Notes under the pieces: model-generated
What the model was told of the DNA's origin: nothing
Database searches by the model: none
Seen by the model: the letters and a program-made list of their open reading frames with translations, nothing else
From: Limnomonas spitsbergensis
Lineage: Eukaryota > Chlorophyta > Chlorophyceae > Chlamydomonadales
Reading direction: 5' to 3'
NCBI GenBank assembly: GCA_037349105.1
Contig: JAYJMM010000017.1
Coordinates: forward strand, 992,001 to 1,056,000
DNA: 64,000 nt
Shown here: positions 22,301 through 29,620 of the stretch, piece after piece
Layout: each line of letters begins with the position of its first letter
Numbering within the stretch: the stretch's first letter is position 1
Position numbers and translations under genes: made by a program

Positions 22301-23764
22301 GGTGCTGGTTGCCTTTGAGGGCTAGTTCTAGCTGCCTTTGGAGAATTACTGGTTCTGCCTTAGGGGTTAACTACTTTGGGTATTACCAGTACTAGATGCC
22401 CTTCGGGGTTACTAGTACTAGCTGACTTTGGGGTTACTTGTACTAGCCTTGGGGGGTCACTAGTTCCGCCACACCGCGGTTGTGAACTGTGGAGCTTGTA
22501 AGAGATGTGGAATCAGCACACCGTACATGGGACATTCAAGCACACCGCCACTAACCACTCCTGTACCAGCCTGGATCAGGCACACAGGGTATTTCCCATC
22601 TTGACCTTAAGCTCCTGAAGGCTCCCTGACCCAGTTCACTCTACGTGGAACTGACAGCAGGTTGCGATTTCGATGTTATCCTGGTTTCACTGTGTAGGCC
22701 TTATACAGGCGAAGGAGTACGGTTTATCCGTATTCCTTCTTGGTAGATCCGTATCCCTTCTTGGTCGATTCGTTTTCCTTCTTGGTAGAACATCCACTGT
22801 GTGCGACCCATGACCCTAATCCCTGAACCCTTAACCTTCAACCGTCATTTTTCCTGATGACCTGTGATTAGTCTCCTGGCACCCCTAGAATACGACTCTT
22901 GGAAGTCCCGAACCTAAATAGGAATCGGCAGATCAGGAGGAATTCACCCGGCGTTGGTTGTGTTAGAACTCTGTACTTCAATCCCACCATGCTCAACCCT
23001 GAATACCCAAACCTACCCTACAATTTAATCCCTTGCCCCTCTAAACCCTGAACACCGAACCCTGTAATTGATTCTCTTAACCCTGAACCCTGAACACCCA
23101 ACCCTGTGGCATCCATGCGTACACTCTTCAGATCGCAGGCATGACGTTGGCGCCGGTGGCCATGTGCATGATGCTGTACGCATTGTACATGTACCGCGCA
23201 AGGAGCTCCCAGATCCTCCGGCGAGACACGGCGAGGTTAGTGTGAACAACTGCACACATATTCCCACTTTTCACACTGCCATCACCTAACACATATTAGG
23301 GCCTGACTGCTGTGATGCCCCCCCCACACACACACACACCTTGCCCATTCATGGTAAGGTCTGGGAGCAGTGTGTGAGGGTGCTTGGACATTTCCCAAGG
23401 TGCTTGCAGGCTGTGATTTAGCGAATTCCCATAGTATGGGAAGGTGTGTGCTGGGATTCCACACTCCACAGACTGCCTAGTACTCCTCAGATTTAAGCTA
23501 CCTACCCCGCCCAAAGTCTTCCACTGCACTTGATTTCGCATGCGTCAATGTTCAAAGCAAAGCCCAAAACCTTGAAACCTCACACCCGAAACTGTGAACC
23601 CGAAGCCTTGAAGTCTTGAAACCCGGCACCCTGAACCTGGACCTTGTTTTGCACCCATGAATGTTCCCAGGTATGATGACCAGCGAGGACCTGTTGCGCT
23701 TGTGCTGCTGCTGCTGGCGGTGGTGTGTGCATCATACGTCCTGCAGATCCGGGCCCATGCGTAA
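3550..23764 (+). CDS. VTC4: VTC4-type polyphosphate polymerase, 15 exons
   Basis: Vacuolar transporter chaperone subunit 4 makes polyphosphate from ATP on the acidocalcisome or vacuole membrane and translocates it inward. Exons: 3550?-4358, 6102-6283, 7497-7717, 8571-8710, 10323-10718, 11378-11567, 12200-12325, 13104-13187, 14058-14177, 16152-16355, 19864-20070, 20564-21565, 22156-22272, 23132-23235, 23671-23764 (TAA). All introns are GT-AG and all phases match. Family hallmarks seen: TTKYWVRP; SSVYFDN; RWYGDLN; LYIERKRHRAAWTGEFSVK; TAFQ and VRISID; FPYAILEIKL; KFSKFLHG; then VEPKTFFAAERTFLAWVN, a second helix and YDDQRGP of DUF202. From the in-frame ATG at 3721 the protein would be 1,274 aa, versus about 720 in yeast; the excess is the N-terminal exon and a ~290-residue Ala/Gly/Pro linker in exon 12. 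The true start is uncertain: the frame is open from 3505 with no ATG before 3721, so exon 1 may begin at the acceptor at 3549. Confidence 0.94.
4359..6101 (+). repeat. VTC4 intron 1 with two minisatellites
   Basis: A short TCTCTATCTCTTTAG-type repeat lies just after the donor (4370-4455). A degenerate ~20-bp purine-rich minisatellite (GGGGAGATCTTTGAAGG type) fills 5230-5790; it creates the long minus-strand ORFs in this stretch. The rest shows nothing recognisable. Confidence 0.75.
6655..6760 (-). repeat. Dispersed ~100-bp repeat, inverted copy at 11040
   Basis: Positions 6655-6760 in VTC4 intron 2 are close to the reverse complement of 11040-11140 in VTC4 intron 5. Shared blocks include TCGCTCTGCCTGG and GGTGGTTGC (read at 11040). 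No coding content or terminal repeats were recognised, so it is an unclassified interspersed repeat. Confidence 0.7.
7101..7496 (+). repeat. Tandem acceptor/exon-start duplications before VTC4 exon 3
   Basis: Six extra copies of polypyrimidine tract, CACAG and the first ~30 bp of exon 3 (GTGAGACCCTGGCC...) stand upstream of the real acceptor at 7496. Decoy exon starts: 7109, 7188, 7241, 7294, 7346, 7434; spacing is 52-53 bp in the middle. Older degenerate copies are seen near 6490 and 6949. The decoys carry a stop (TGA in GAATGACG) soon after the junction. Confidence 0.88.
7820..8065 (+). repeat. 40-bp minisatellite in VTC4 intron 3
   Basis: About six near-identical 40-bp units run GCCTGGCCGGATCTGG ... 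CTGCCCAG; each unit begins GC and ends CAG. Just beyond, 8075-8200 holds two diverged copies of a block with GCAGCRGCACCYGCTGC. The array makes the three-frame plus-strand ORFs here. Confidence 0.85.
8300..8570 (+). repeat. Decoy acceptors of VTC4 exon 4
   Basis: Two diverged copies of the intron end plus exon-4 start lie about 120 bp apart: CTTGCAG followed by sequences like TCCTCCTGGCTGCTCCC at 8333 and 8449, before the real exon start at 8571. Their translations (FLLAAPYSPDHLIKAL, ILLLAAPTSPGQPIKAL) still resemble the real ILLLASPTNPEQLLKLL. Confidence 0.87.
8985..9485 (+). repeat. Array with GTTCTAG...CATCACAG units
   Basis: About nine units in VTC4 intron 4. The constant part is CACATGTCAATGAAAGCATC followed by ACAG, the variable part is (GTTCTA)n. 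Each unit reads from GTTCTAG to CACAG, so it has intron-like ends. Unit length varies with the hexamer number. Confidence 0.88.
9555..9660 (+). repeat. GCACGATAC dispersed tandem repeat, copy 1
   Basis: A ~45-bp tandem unit with GCACGATACGGCACAGG, TTCAGCCGGATTG and ACCAAGGTA blocks. The same family recurs at 28880-29030 (in the intergenic stretch) and 36893-37078 (in a glycosyltransferase intron), so it is a dispersed satellite family, not specific to one gene. Confidence 0.8.
10000..10322 (+). repeat. Decoy acceptors of VTC4 exon 5
   Basis: The acceptor CCCTGCCCAG|GAAC is repeated. A near-perfect ~55-bp copy of exon-5 start (AACACCACCAAGTATTGGG ...) begins at 10221, about 100 bp before the real one at 10323. 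Shorter versions (CCCTGTCCAGGAAACTT and similar) lie near 10003, 10105 and 10128. Confidence 0.88.
10323..16355 (+). CDS. VTC4: VTC4 catalytic tunnel exons 5-10
   Basis: Exons 5 to 10 (10323-10718, 11378-11567, 12200-12325, 13104-13187, 14058-14177, 16152-16355) together form the VTC triphosphate-tunnel domain. In order they give the entry strand (TTKYWVRPVDV), SSVYFDN, the R-x-R-W-Y-G strand split across the exon 5/6 junction, the basic IERKRHRAAWTGE-SVK segment, a spacer (ERAKVKMADLEPFLAG), TEYRRTAFQ with VRISIDS, FPYAILEIKL and KFSKFLHG. These basic and acidic residues line the ATP/polyphosphate tunnel in the yeast structure, so the core appears intact. Exon 9 has two in-frame acceptors 15 bp apart (exon start 14058 or 14073). 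Confidence 0.93.
10905..11310 (+). repeat. Decoy copies of VTC4 exon 6 junction
   Basis: A strong decoy, TTGCAG|GTGGTACGGTGATCTGAAC, begins at 11196, followed by a block (CGGCAGCACAGTGA ... ATTGAGAGCATCTGATG) that also occurs, diverged, at 10925-11035. The real exon start is 11378. Confidence 0.82.
12035..12170 (+). repeat. ~22-bp minisatellite in VTC4 intron 6
   Basis: Degenerate units built on TTTGAAACCTGGACCCTG, about six copies, lying just upstream of exon 7 (12200). Confidence 0.75.
12753..12934. mobile_element. Candidate MITE in VTC4 intron 7
   Basis: A 182-bp element with imperfect terminal inverted repeats: left ACCGTCACGGACGTGTTTC, right end CGAAACATGTCCGCGACTA then CGGT. The interior is AT-richer than the surroundings and noncoding. 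A 3-bp flank ACC is present on both sides and may be a target-site duplication. Confidence 0.6.
13210..14057 (+). repeat. VTC4 intron 8 repeats
   Basis: Three diverged ~70-bp units (GTGGAAAAGT ... GGTACAGGTGACCC, with telomere-like CCCTAAACC) lie at 13220-13410. A 27-bp pyrimidine-rich unit (CACCTTTTTGTATCCAACCG) is repeated about eight times at 13848-14045 and runs straight into the exon-9 acceptor, so the array is in effect a multiplied polypyrimidine tract. A LINE tail (minus) sits between them at 13625-13690. Confidence 0.82.
14290..14480 (+). repeat. Dispersed repeat with CCCGTAAACCGG core, copy 1
   Basis: A block with GCATCACATTTGGTGCATGG, GTGCCCGTAAACCGGTAC and a TGTAGC...GTGGGAATG end. 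The reverse-oriented relative at 28690-28875 keeps the same order; a shorter one at 38800-38880 sits inside a LINE relic. I cannot classify it (SINE-like size, no obvious tRNA boxes checked). Confidence 0.7.
14695..16055 (+). repeat. 33-45-bp GT...AG minisatellite, VTC4 intron 9
   Basis: About 38 units of (GTGG)n GTGCGTGGGCAGTGCAG then CACTCCAG, ending CAG and starting GTGGGTGG. Every unit has consensus donor-like and acceptor-like ends. Variation is mainly in the number of GTGG tetramers. It is open in several frames on both strands, producing ORFs up to 523 codons that I reject as genes. Confidence 0.92.
16430..16665 (+). repeat. Decoy donors of VTC4 exon 10
   Basis: The last ~75 bp of exon 10 plus its donor (GGGGCAG|GTGAGG) are copied twice downstream: 16440-16520 (AGCAG|GTGAGGGG) and 16575-16655 (AGCCG|GTGAGAAG), progressively diverged, each followed by G-rich intron sequence. 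Confidence 0.88.
17160..19232 (+). repeat. 20-bp satellite, about 103 copies
   Basis: Unit GTGGTTTACTCTGTAGAAGC, almost perfectly homogeneous for 2 kb; the only recurring variant is TTTACT to TTAACT at about 18291, 18631, 18891 and 19151. It lies in VTC4 intron 10. The spacing of the variants (260 bp twice) hints at recent multi-unit duplication. Confidence 0.97.
19233..19268 (+). repeat. Interstitial telomere-like CCCTAAA run
   Basis: About five tandem CCCTAAA heptamers directly abut the 20-bp satellite. Looser CCCTAAAC motifs are scattered through VTC4 introns (13260-13440, 20185-20240, 21640-21720) and, on the other strand, at 33130-33620. This matches the plant-type telomere unit but is internal. 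Confidence 0.85.
19268..19770 (+). repeat. 25-bp array and a ~125-bp duplication
   Basis: Nine units of ACCAGATTCAACCGGTAT + CACTCCT at 19268-19490. Then a block with GTCTGATGGAGTACATGTCT and GGCCTCGGCATCTTTTAAGT at 19515-19610 is repeated at 19672-19770. Confidence 0.88.
20564..23764 (+). CDS. VTC4: VTC4 linker and DUF202 membrane exons 12-15
   Basis: Exon 12 (20564-21565) is the longest in the window: a low-complexity linker, then the conserved VEPKTFFAAERTFLAWVNIAVL entering the first transmembrane helix, donor CTG|GTGCGC. Exon 13 (22156-22272) finishes the helix and adds a Gly/Ser-rich loop. Exon 14 (23132-23235) is the second helix (LAPVAMCMMLYALYMY). Exon 15 (23671-23764) begins YDDQRGP and holds the third helix, ending IRAHA and TAA at 23762. 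The three-helix DUF202 layout matches Vtc1 and the C-terminus of Vtc4. Confidence 0.92.
21575..22155 (+). repeat. VTC4 intron 12: donor-side and acceptor-side duplications
   Basis: Four copies of CGGGGATGCGGCT follow the donor of exon 12 (21578-21735). Near the other end, CAG|GTCATGTTCACACCGCTCAC-like decoys of the exon-13 start occur at about 21940, 21983, 22026 and 22090, before the real acceptor at 22155. Confidence 0.88.
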
Positions 23765-23769
23765 ACTGT

Positions 23770-23970
23770 GCTGGGCTCTTGGCTCGCCTGTTTGCTGCTT
23801 AATACAGGCGGGGCTCTTTGCTCGCCTGTTATCTGCCCAGTACAGGCGAGGCCCTCTGCTCGCCTGTTTGCTGTATAATGCAGGCGGGGCCCTTTGCTCG
23901 CCTGTTCTCTGCTCAATACAGGCGGGGTCCTTGGCTCGCTTGTTTTCAGCTCAATACCGACACCGTCTGG
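23770..23970 (+). repeat. ~50-bp repeat after the VTC4 stop
   Basis: Four copies of a unit with GGCGGGGC, TTTGCTCGCCTGTT and AATACAGGC, immediately downstream of the VTC4 stop codon, probably in the 3' UTR. From 23970 to 24670 I see no gene or repeat I recognise. Confidence 0.8.
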
Positions 23971-24669
23971 TGTCTCCAGGAACTTTAGCCTACAGTGAGG
24001 AACCGTTGGCTGAAATAAGAAATAACGCAGCAGGGCTGTTATCCCAAATGAAGTGTCTGTGTTTTGGCTTACATGGAGCGGGGCCGCCCATGCGGGGTGA
24101 AACGTGCTTCTCCGCTGCTGGTGCTGAAGCAGCCGTTCGCAGGCGTCCCTTCCAGCATCAGATTCAGTTGTTTTCCAGATATTCAGACATAGAGACCATG
24201 CCGTTCAAGCGACAGTGCCCATGACATGGCTGTGCGACCCATGCATGGGTCCGTGGCTGCAGCTGGCGGCTGCAAGCCCTCGCATGGATCACACACGTCC
24301 CTTCTTTCTTCAAGAAACATGGAGAATGGCGCATGGCGCATCCTGCATGGGGGCACATGGAGAGTGGTAAATGGCGCATGGGCAGCTGATTGTGTATGAT
24401 TGCAGCAACTTGTAACATGTCGATATCTGCTGGTTTCCTATCCAGCTGGCCTTTTATAGCATCGCAAGTAGTTTGCAGTAGACTTGTCTTTCGGTGCGGT
24501 ACTATTGCATAGCACCTTTGTAGGAGTGTTGCAGCCAGGCCTCACCTTTTGAATGATGCTACTCCTCTGGGCCATGCCAGGCCTCACCTTAATTTTGTTC
24601 AGCTCTGGGATGTTGCTCGGGAAACCTCATTTTGAACAAGATGAGGCCAGAACATGACTTTCTGATGAT

Positions 24670-24765
24670 GTTTGGGCAGGTATGTCAATGACGCTACACC
24701 TCTGGGACCTGCTCAAAAAGGCTCGGCCGCGTGGGCGCCAGATATGTAGTTTTGTGTTGTTTGCT
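24670..24765 (-). mobile_element. LINE 3' tail (short 5'-truncated copy)
   Basis: Reverse-oriented copy of the tail that ends both LINE relics (GGCGCC...GCCGAGCC...GAGCAGGGCC CAGAGGTGTA ... TCATTGAC). On this strand it begins TGTCAATGACGCTACACCTC. Similar minus copies: 13625-13690, 25864-25930, 26108-26150, 26255-26310, 26318-26385, 26568-26640, 29087-29150. Plus copies: 2600-2675, 26180-26260, 29195-29270, 30022-30095. Confidence 0.75.
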
Positions 24766-24769
24766 AACG

Positions 24770-25215
24770 CTACGGTACTCTTTTCCATGTGGGGTGCCGC
24801 GGTGCATGTGATGTGTACGGTACATGAAGGAGGTTAGGAGGCAGGGAGGCAGCATGCATCCGCACCCCTAGAGGTCGTCTTCGTTTTCCTTTCGACTGTC
24901 CATCAATTATTGGTGGCTGTCAGCCCTTGCATCCTCTAGTTGCCTGACGATGGACCGGGGCAAGTTTATATCTATGACCTGATTTTCCATGATGACGAGG
25001 ATAGGCCTGACGGATTGGTGTAGCAATATCCATGGTGGTGAATCGGATGAGATGTTGCCCATTCTTGAGCCTCGAGATTGTAGAGCAGCATGAAGGTCGG
25101 ACTGGGAAGAGTATAGGATGCGATACTGCCCACTGTAGGTTACACCTCTGGGCCCTGCTTAAATTAAGCTGGGCCACATCGGCAAGCCCACTGTAGGCAT
25201 CCCCAGTCTGAATAG
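24770..25215. other. Unassigned intergenic stretch
   Basis: No family recognised. A minus-strand 101-codon ORF (24920-25225) contains a fragment ending near a decayed LINE tail (25140-25180); it could be another retroelement piece but I cannot show it. Confidence 0.4.
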
Positions 25216-25770
25216 CGTGGGTCAATGACGTTATTTACCTCTGGGCCCTGCTAAAAAGGCTCGGCCGCGTGGGCGCTTAACTACAGAGTTGGGAGGAAAG
25301 ATGGAAAGATACACAGAAGGGGGCAGGACAAAAGGAAGGACGGAAAAGTGGGAAATAAAGTGAAGGGACAAAACAAAAGGCTGAACAAAATACAAGGGAA
25401 GTTCCAGCCTCTGAAAAAGTCTACGCCTCAAAGACATATACCACATCGTCCACAAAGGCCAGGGCATCCTACCGAAGCCTGACCCGGTACAACTCTAAAC
25501 AGTCTCTAGTACCGTTCGGAGGATTATCTGCCCATCCCCACTCTTTAAGTTGAACCTGCACGCTGGGGCATTGAAAACCAGCAGGCAGCGCATCCTCCAC
25601 ATGGTCGCCGTCTCCCCTAGCCCAACATCACAGGCAGCACCGTTTGTCACGCTGCTGACCACTACGCGTCTATGCCATTCCTGTGTCAGCCGTGCTGACG
25701 GCGCCGAGCAGCACCCTTCACTTCATGCGCACGCAAGCACACTCCTAGCGCGAGTTAAGCATGATGAATG
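25215..25770 (-). mobile_element. 5'-truncated LINE copy, 3' end
   Basis: The reverse complement of this segment resembles the end of the LINE at 39120-39651: the coding end with a Cys/His-type motif, the pyrimidine-rich stretch (translated PFVL...FHFISHF) and the shared tail. It is interrupted by frameshifts and stops. Because both copies end at the same TCATTGAC, target-primed insertion with 5' truncation is the likely mechanism. Confidence 0.72.
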
Positions 25771-26954
25771 GGGCAAGTCCCTTTTATGGTTGATAATTTA
25801 ATGCAATGGTGTTGCTTCTCTTGATTATTTTATCAAGTCAAGCGTTCAGCGGGGCACAGCGGGTCAATGACGTTACACTTCTGGGCCCTGCTTAGAAAGG
25901 ATCAGCTGCGTGGGTGCCTAACTAATAGGGGAAGGGGAAAAAGGCGAAGGGGGAAATATAGAGAAGGCACAGACAAAAGGCTGAAACAAAATGCCAAGGA
26001 GGGTCCAGCCTCTGACAGGCCTCTGGGCCCAACGGGTATGCACCGTCCTAAAGTGATCAATCAAGACTCTGCATACACCAGGTTTCGCTCTTGGAGCTGA
26101 GATGTCGATGATATCAATGACGTTACACCTCTGGGCCCTTTGTGTTCTTCTCCTTGTTTCCCTCTTACCTTAAGTTTCTTTTCTTCCAACGGGACAGTTG
26201 GGCGCCCACGCGGCCGAGCCTTTTTGAGCAGGGCCCAGAGGTGGTATGTCATTGACCTCTGGGCCGTGCTAGAAGAAGGCTCGGCCGCGTGGGCGCCTAA
26301 CTAAAGGGTTGGGAGGAAAGATGTCAATGATATAACACCTCTGGGCCACGCTGCAAAGGCTCAGCCGCATGGGTGCCCGACTGTCTGGTCAGGATGAATA
26401 TATAGTTTAGGCGCCGAGAGGAGCTGAGATGTAGGAGACGTCCAAAAGTATCTAGCAGCGAACAGACCTGGCCTTGACAGTGAGGTTGCAGGTGAAGGAG
26501 CGCTAGAGGAGTGCATGTTAAGAGTGGTGTACTGGCTGGCTAAGGCCAGCGGCTAACCCTCAAAGGTCAATGACATTACACTTGTGGGCCCTGCTAAAAA
26601 AAGTCTCGGCCACGTGGGCGCCCAACTGTCCCGTTGGGAGGGGGAAAATGGGAGCTTCAGGTAAGAGGGAAAGAAGGAGACGAATAAACACCGTCTTTCT
26701 AAATAAACATCCATGCTCTAATCATCCATCCCTCTAAATGCGAAGCCCCAAGGCCCAGCACCCACAACAGGGCTAGCCCTTCCACAGCCAGCCCTAGCCC
26801 TCCTGACGCCACCTGTCCTAATCGAGCGCCGCGGCAGCCCTGACAAGGTGCCAGTCCATGCCCTCCTGGTGCCCGCACCCACCCAAGTAATCGTATCTGT
26901 CACACCAATACAGCTTCCCGCTGAGGATGAGGCTTGCCACCGTAGAGTACTGGA

Positions 26955-27200
26955 TGATGAAGAGGTCCCATGCCTTCATGTCCAGCACTTGGTTCTTGGC
27001 ATGCACAAATGAGGGAATAAGGTCGGGGAACACACGAGGGGGTATCAGGATAATGCATGTCCAGCACTTGGTCTCTGACATGCACAAATGAGGGAATAAG
27101 GTCGGGGAACACACGAGGGGGTATCAGGATAATGCATGTCCAGCACTTGGTTCTTGGCATGCACAAACGAGGGAATAAGGTCGGGGAACAGCTGAGAAAA
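26955..27200 (-). repeat. 79-bp tandem triplication
   Basis: Three copies of a 79-bp block (TTCCCCGACCTTATTCCCTC ... CCAAGTGCTGGACATG). Period 79 is not a multiple of three, so each copy shifts frame. Confidence 0.9.
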
Positions 27201-27524
27201 CGAAGATTGACAGCAAGACTGAACCGGCTAACAGCTGATGGCCCAAGTAGCATGGCAGGCCATGCACGCAGCCTCCAACCGGAAGCCAGTAGGTAGCTGA
27301 ACCGTAGCTGAATGGTAACCGATCCTCAACAAAAGAAACACCAATTTTCAGCACTGCTCCACGCACTGGTCCAGCTGAACGCTCCCGACGTCCGCGCGCA
27401 TGTTGCAGAAGACGAGCATGTCTAGCGCGGGGTGGGAGATCATGTCGTTGCCCTCCGCCATCTCGTGTGTCTTGATGACGCATTGGAAGTCAGGTGGAAG
27501 CTGATCAAGCACTGCAGTCTCGAG

Positions 27525-27760
27525 GTGGGGTCAGAATGGGGTCAGAATAAAGTCAGAATGGGGTCAGAATGGGGCTTGCCAGCCAGGAAATAGTATATCC
27601 TTACGGATGGATCGGCAGAGGGGTTCAGGAGGGGGCATGCCAGCCAGGACTGACAGCTCGTACCATGAGATTAGTGCGTAAGTGGGTCAAAGATGGGACT
27701 TGTCGGCCAGGTCAAAGTAGATTCCTGCGAAAAGGGTCAGAATGGGGCGCAAACCTTGCA
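27525..27760. repeat. GTCAGAATGGGG repeats beside segment B
   Basis: A short GGGGTCAGAAT motif is repeated five times at 27526-27576, and a longer diverged unit with TTGCCAGCCAGG recurs at 27575, 27645 and 27695. It lies at the acceptor side of segment B on the minus strand. From 27770 to 27970 nothing else is recognised. Confidence 0.65.
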
Positions 27761-28274
27761 GCCCATCAGCTGGGTGGTCTAGCACGCACTAGAATAAAAA
27801 CTGCCCCCTGATCCGCATGCCTCCCTTCTGCCTGTCCCGCCCTGAGTTTTCCTGCATATTCGCACGCACCCTCGCCTTCCGTGTCCCTCGTCAGGCATGA
27901 TTACTCTCTTACCGGCATAACCTGCTGCCTCCTACCTGCCTCCCCTTCCCCCGTGACGCGTCCCCGATCGCTCACCTGTGTGAACTGCTGCTCCTTGGTG
28001 CTTACCCGCTCCATCACGGCCTCGTCACCCAGCACGTGGGCGGCGCTGGTCTCGAGCTTGCGAAGCCGTGTCCTCAGATACAAGCGCAGAAGATACCTGA
28101 ACAGGATGAATCTGATAGATCGTTCTGTTGTATTCAAATCCATGATTTGATGATCTTTCACCCAGCTCATGTGCAGCATTGGCCTCCAGCTTTAAGAGCT
28201 GCGTACTCACAAGCGCAACAGAAACTCTCAGGTCGAATATGATGGGTGACGAAACCGGGTTCTATTATTTGCTA

Positions 28275-28577
28275 ACCGTAGATTGACAGAGGATCTGCGC
28301 AGCAAAATATACAGGTAATTTGAAATTTCGACGCGCAGCAAAATGAATTTAAAAACGGTCGTTCAGCGACAATATTTTAGATCTTAATTTAACGTTACGC
28401 CGCTCTGCAGGTACCGGTACAACATGCACATGACTGACACTCCGTGCAGCAAGTGTGACGAAAACCTGTGGTTAACCCCTGTGTAGTGGCAATTTTAAAA
28501 TTATTTTTAGTGCGCATCTATGTCCGCGCAGGCCAATGATTAATTAATTCTGCGCGAAGTCTAAGTCAATCTACGGT
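28275..28577. mobile_element. Candidate MITE, AT-rich, ~300 bp
   Basis: The left end ACCGTAGATTGACAGAGGAT and the right end AAGTCTAAGTCAATCTACGG + T form terminal inverted repeats of roughly 28 bp with mismatches. The interior is distinctly AT-richer than the flanks (ATTTTAAAATTATTTTTA, TTAATTAATT) and noncoding. Confidence 0.65.
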
Positions 28578-28689
28578 ACTTAAGGACCTTCGGCGCACGT
28601 GCAGCAGATAACTACCCAGATAAACAGAGGCAAGCTAGGAATGATGATAGAATGTGGTCAAGTGCAAGCGCAGCAGGTATATGCTCAGA

Positions 28690-29030
28690 GCCTCAGAGCA
28701 GACATGAGGTGGGTTCATTCCCACGCTACAGCTCAGGGGTTGTGTGTTGGTTGCTTGCCCAGGGGAGTCACTGGTTTTCGCTCGCTGTCCTAGCATATTT
28801 AGTGCCTGTACCGGTTTACGGGCACAAGTCCCATTCATAAAATGTGATGCCCCGTTGGACTGTAAAAACTTCACTCAAGATACTGCGCAATATGGTGCAG
28901 GTTTAGCTGGATTGCACTACCAAGGTAGCACGATACTGCGCAATATGGTGCAGGTTTAGCTGGATTGCACTACCAAGGCAGCACGATACTGCGCAATATG
29001 GTGCAGGTTTAGCTGGATTGCACTAGGCCT
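28690..29030 (-). repeat. Dispersed repeats: CCCGTAAACCGG family and GCACGATAC family
   Basis: 28690-28875 is the reverse-oriented relative of 14290-14480. It is followed by three ~50-bp units of the GCACGATACTGCGCAATATG family (28880-29030). Confidence 0.75.
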
Positions 29031-29399
29031 ACTAGGCAACAACTTCTACCCCCCATACATACACACACTACGCAGTGTTAGGTACTGACGTTACACCTTT
29101 GGGCCCTGCTCAAAAAAGGCTCGGCCGCATGGGCGCCTAACTTAAAAAGTTGGGAGAGAAGATGGAAAGAAACACATAACGCAGTGTCAGGTGTTCGTGC
29201 CCATAAGTTAGGCGCCCACGCGACGGAGCCTTTTTGAGCAGGGCCCAGAGGTGTAACGTCATTGACAGTACGCAGTGAAAAGTCCACACAACTTCACAGG
29301 TGGTGGGGACACCGCTGCTACTCCACTGTGGCTAAGGTATGAACCTCGTCATGTAGTAGATAAGCCCCAGCCACGACAATGGACGTGGGCAGAGACAAG

Positions 29400-29620
29400 A
29401 CGAAAACTGTCCACCGGGGCCCATTCCTACGTGCAGGACTCCAATGGGCACAGCTGCAGTGAATGCCCTAAGCCCTTAACCCTTTAAGGTAAACTGTCCA
29501 CCGGGGCCCATTCCTTCGTGCAGGACTCCAATGGGCTTAGCCGCAATGGATGCCTTAAGCCCTTAACCCTCAACCCTAAACTGTCCACCGAAAACCTTTC
29601 CTAGGTGCACGACTCCAATG
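29400..29620 (-). repeat. Copies of the end of glycosyltransferase exon 8
   Basis: The last ~60 bp of exon 8 and following bases (CCCATTGGAGTCSTGCAC ... GGTGGACAGTTT on the minus strand) occur twice more downstream, separated by GGGTTAAGGGCTTA linkers. Since such duplications elsewhere flank splice donors, exon 8 may end in a donor rather than at the TAG I used. Confidence 0.8.

Larger units (their letters stand above)
26818..28096 (-). pseudogene. Unrecognised gene, three exon-like segments, probably broken
   Basis: Three minus-strand segments look coding. Segment A (28096-28006): acceptor TTCAG, 30 codons with RLRKLETSAAHVLGDEAVME, donor GG|GTAAGC. Segment B (27518-27363): 52 codons, LDQLPPDFQCVIKTHEMAEG and DMLVFCNMRADVG, donor TGC|GTGGAG. 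Segment C (27033-26818): FPDLIPSFVHAKNQVLDM, then LILSGKLYWCDRYDYLGG, stop TAG. A and B join in phase 0. The start of C is repeated three times (79-bp period, 27191 to about 27033); only the outer copy has a canonical acceptor (TTCTCAG), and reading from it stops in the second copy. So the gene is either broken or spliced in a way I cannot see. Family unknown. It follows the glycosyltransferase on the same strand and could be its decayed C-terminal continuation or a separate gene. Confidence 0.45.
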
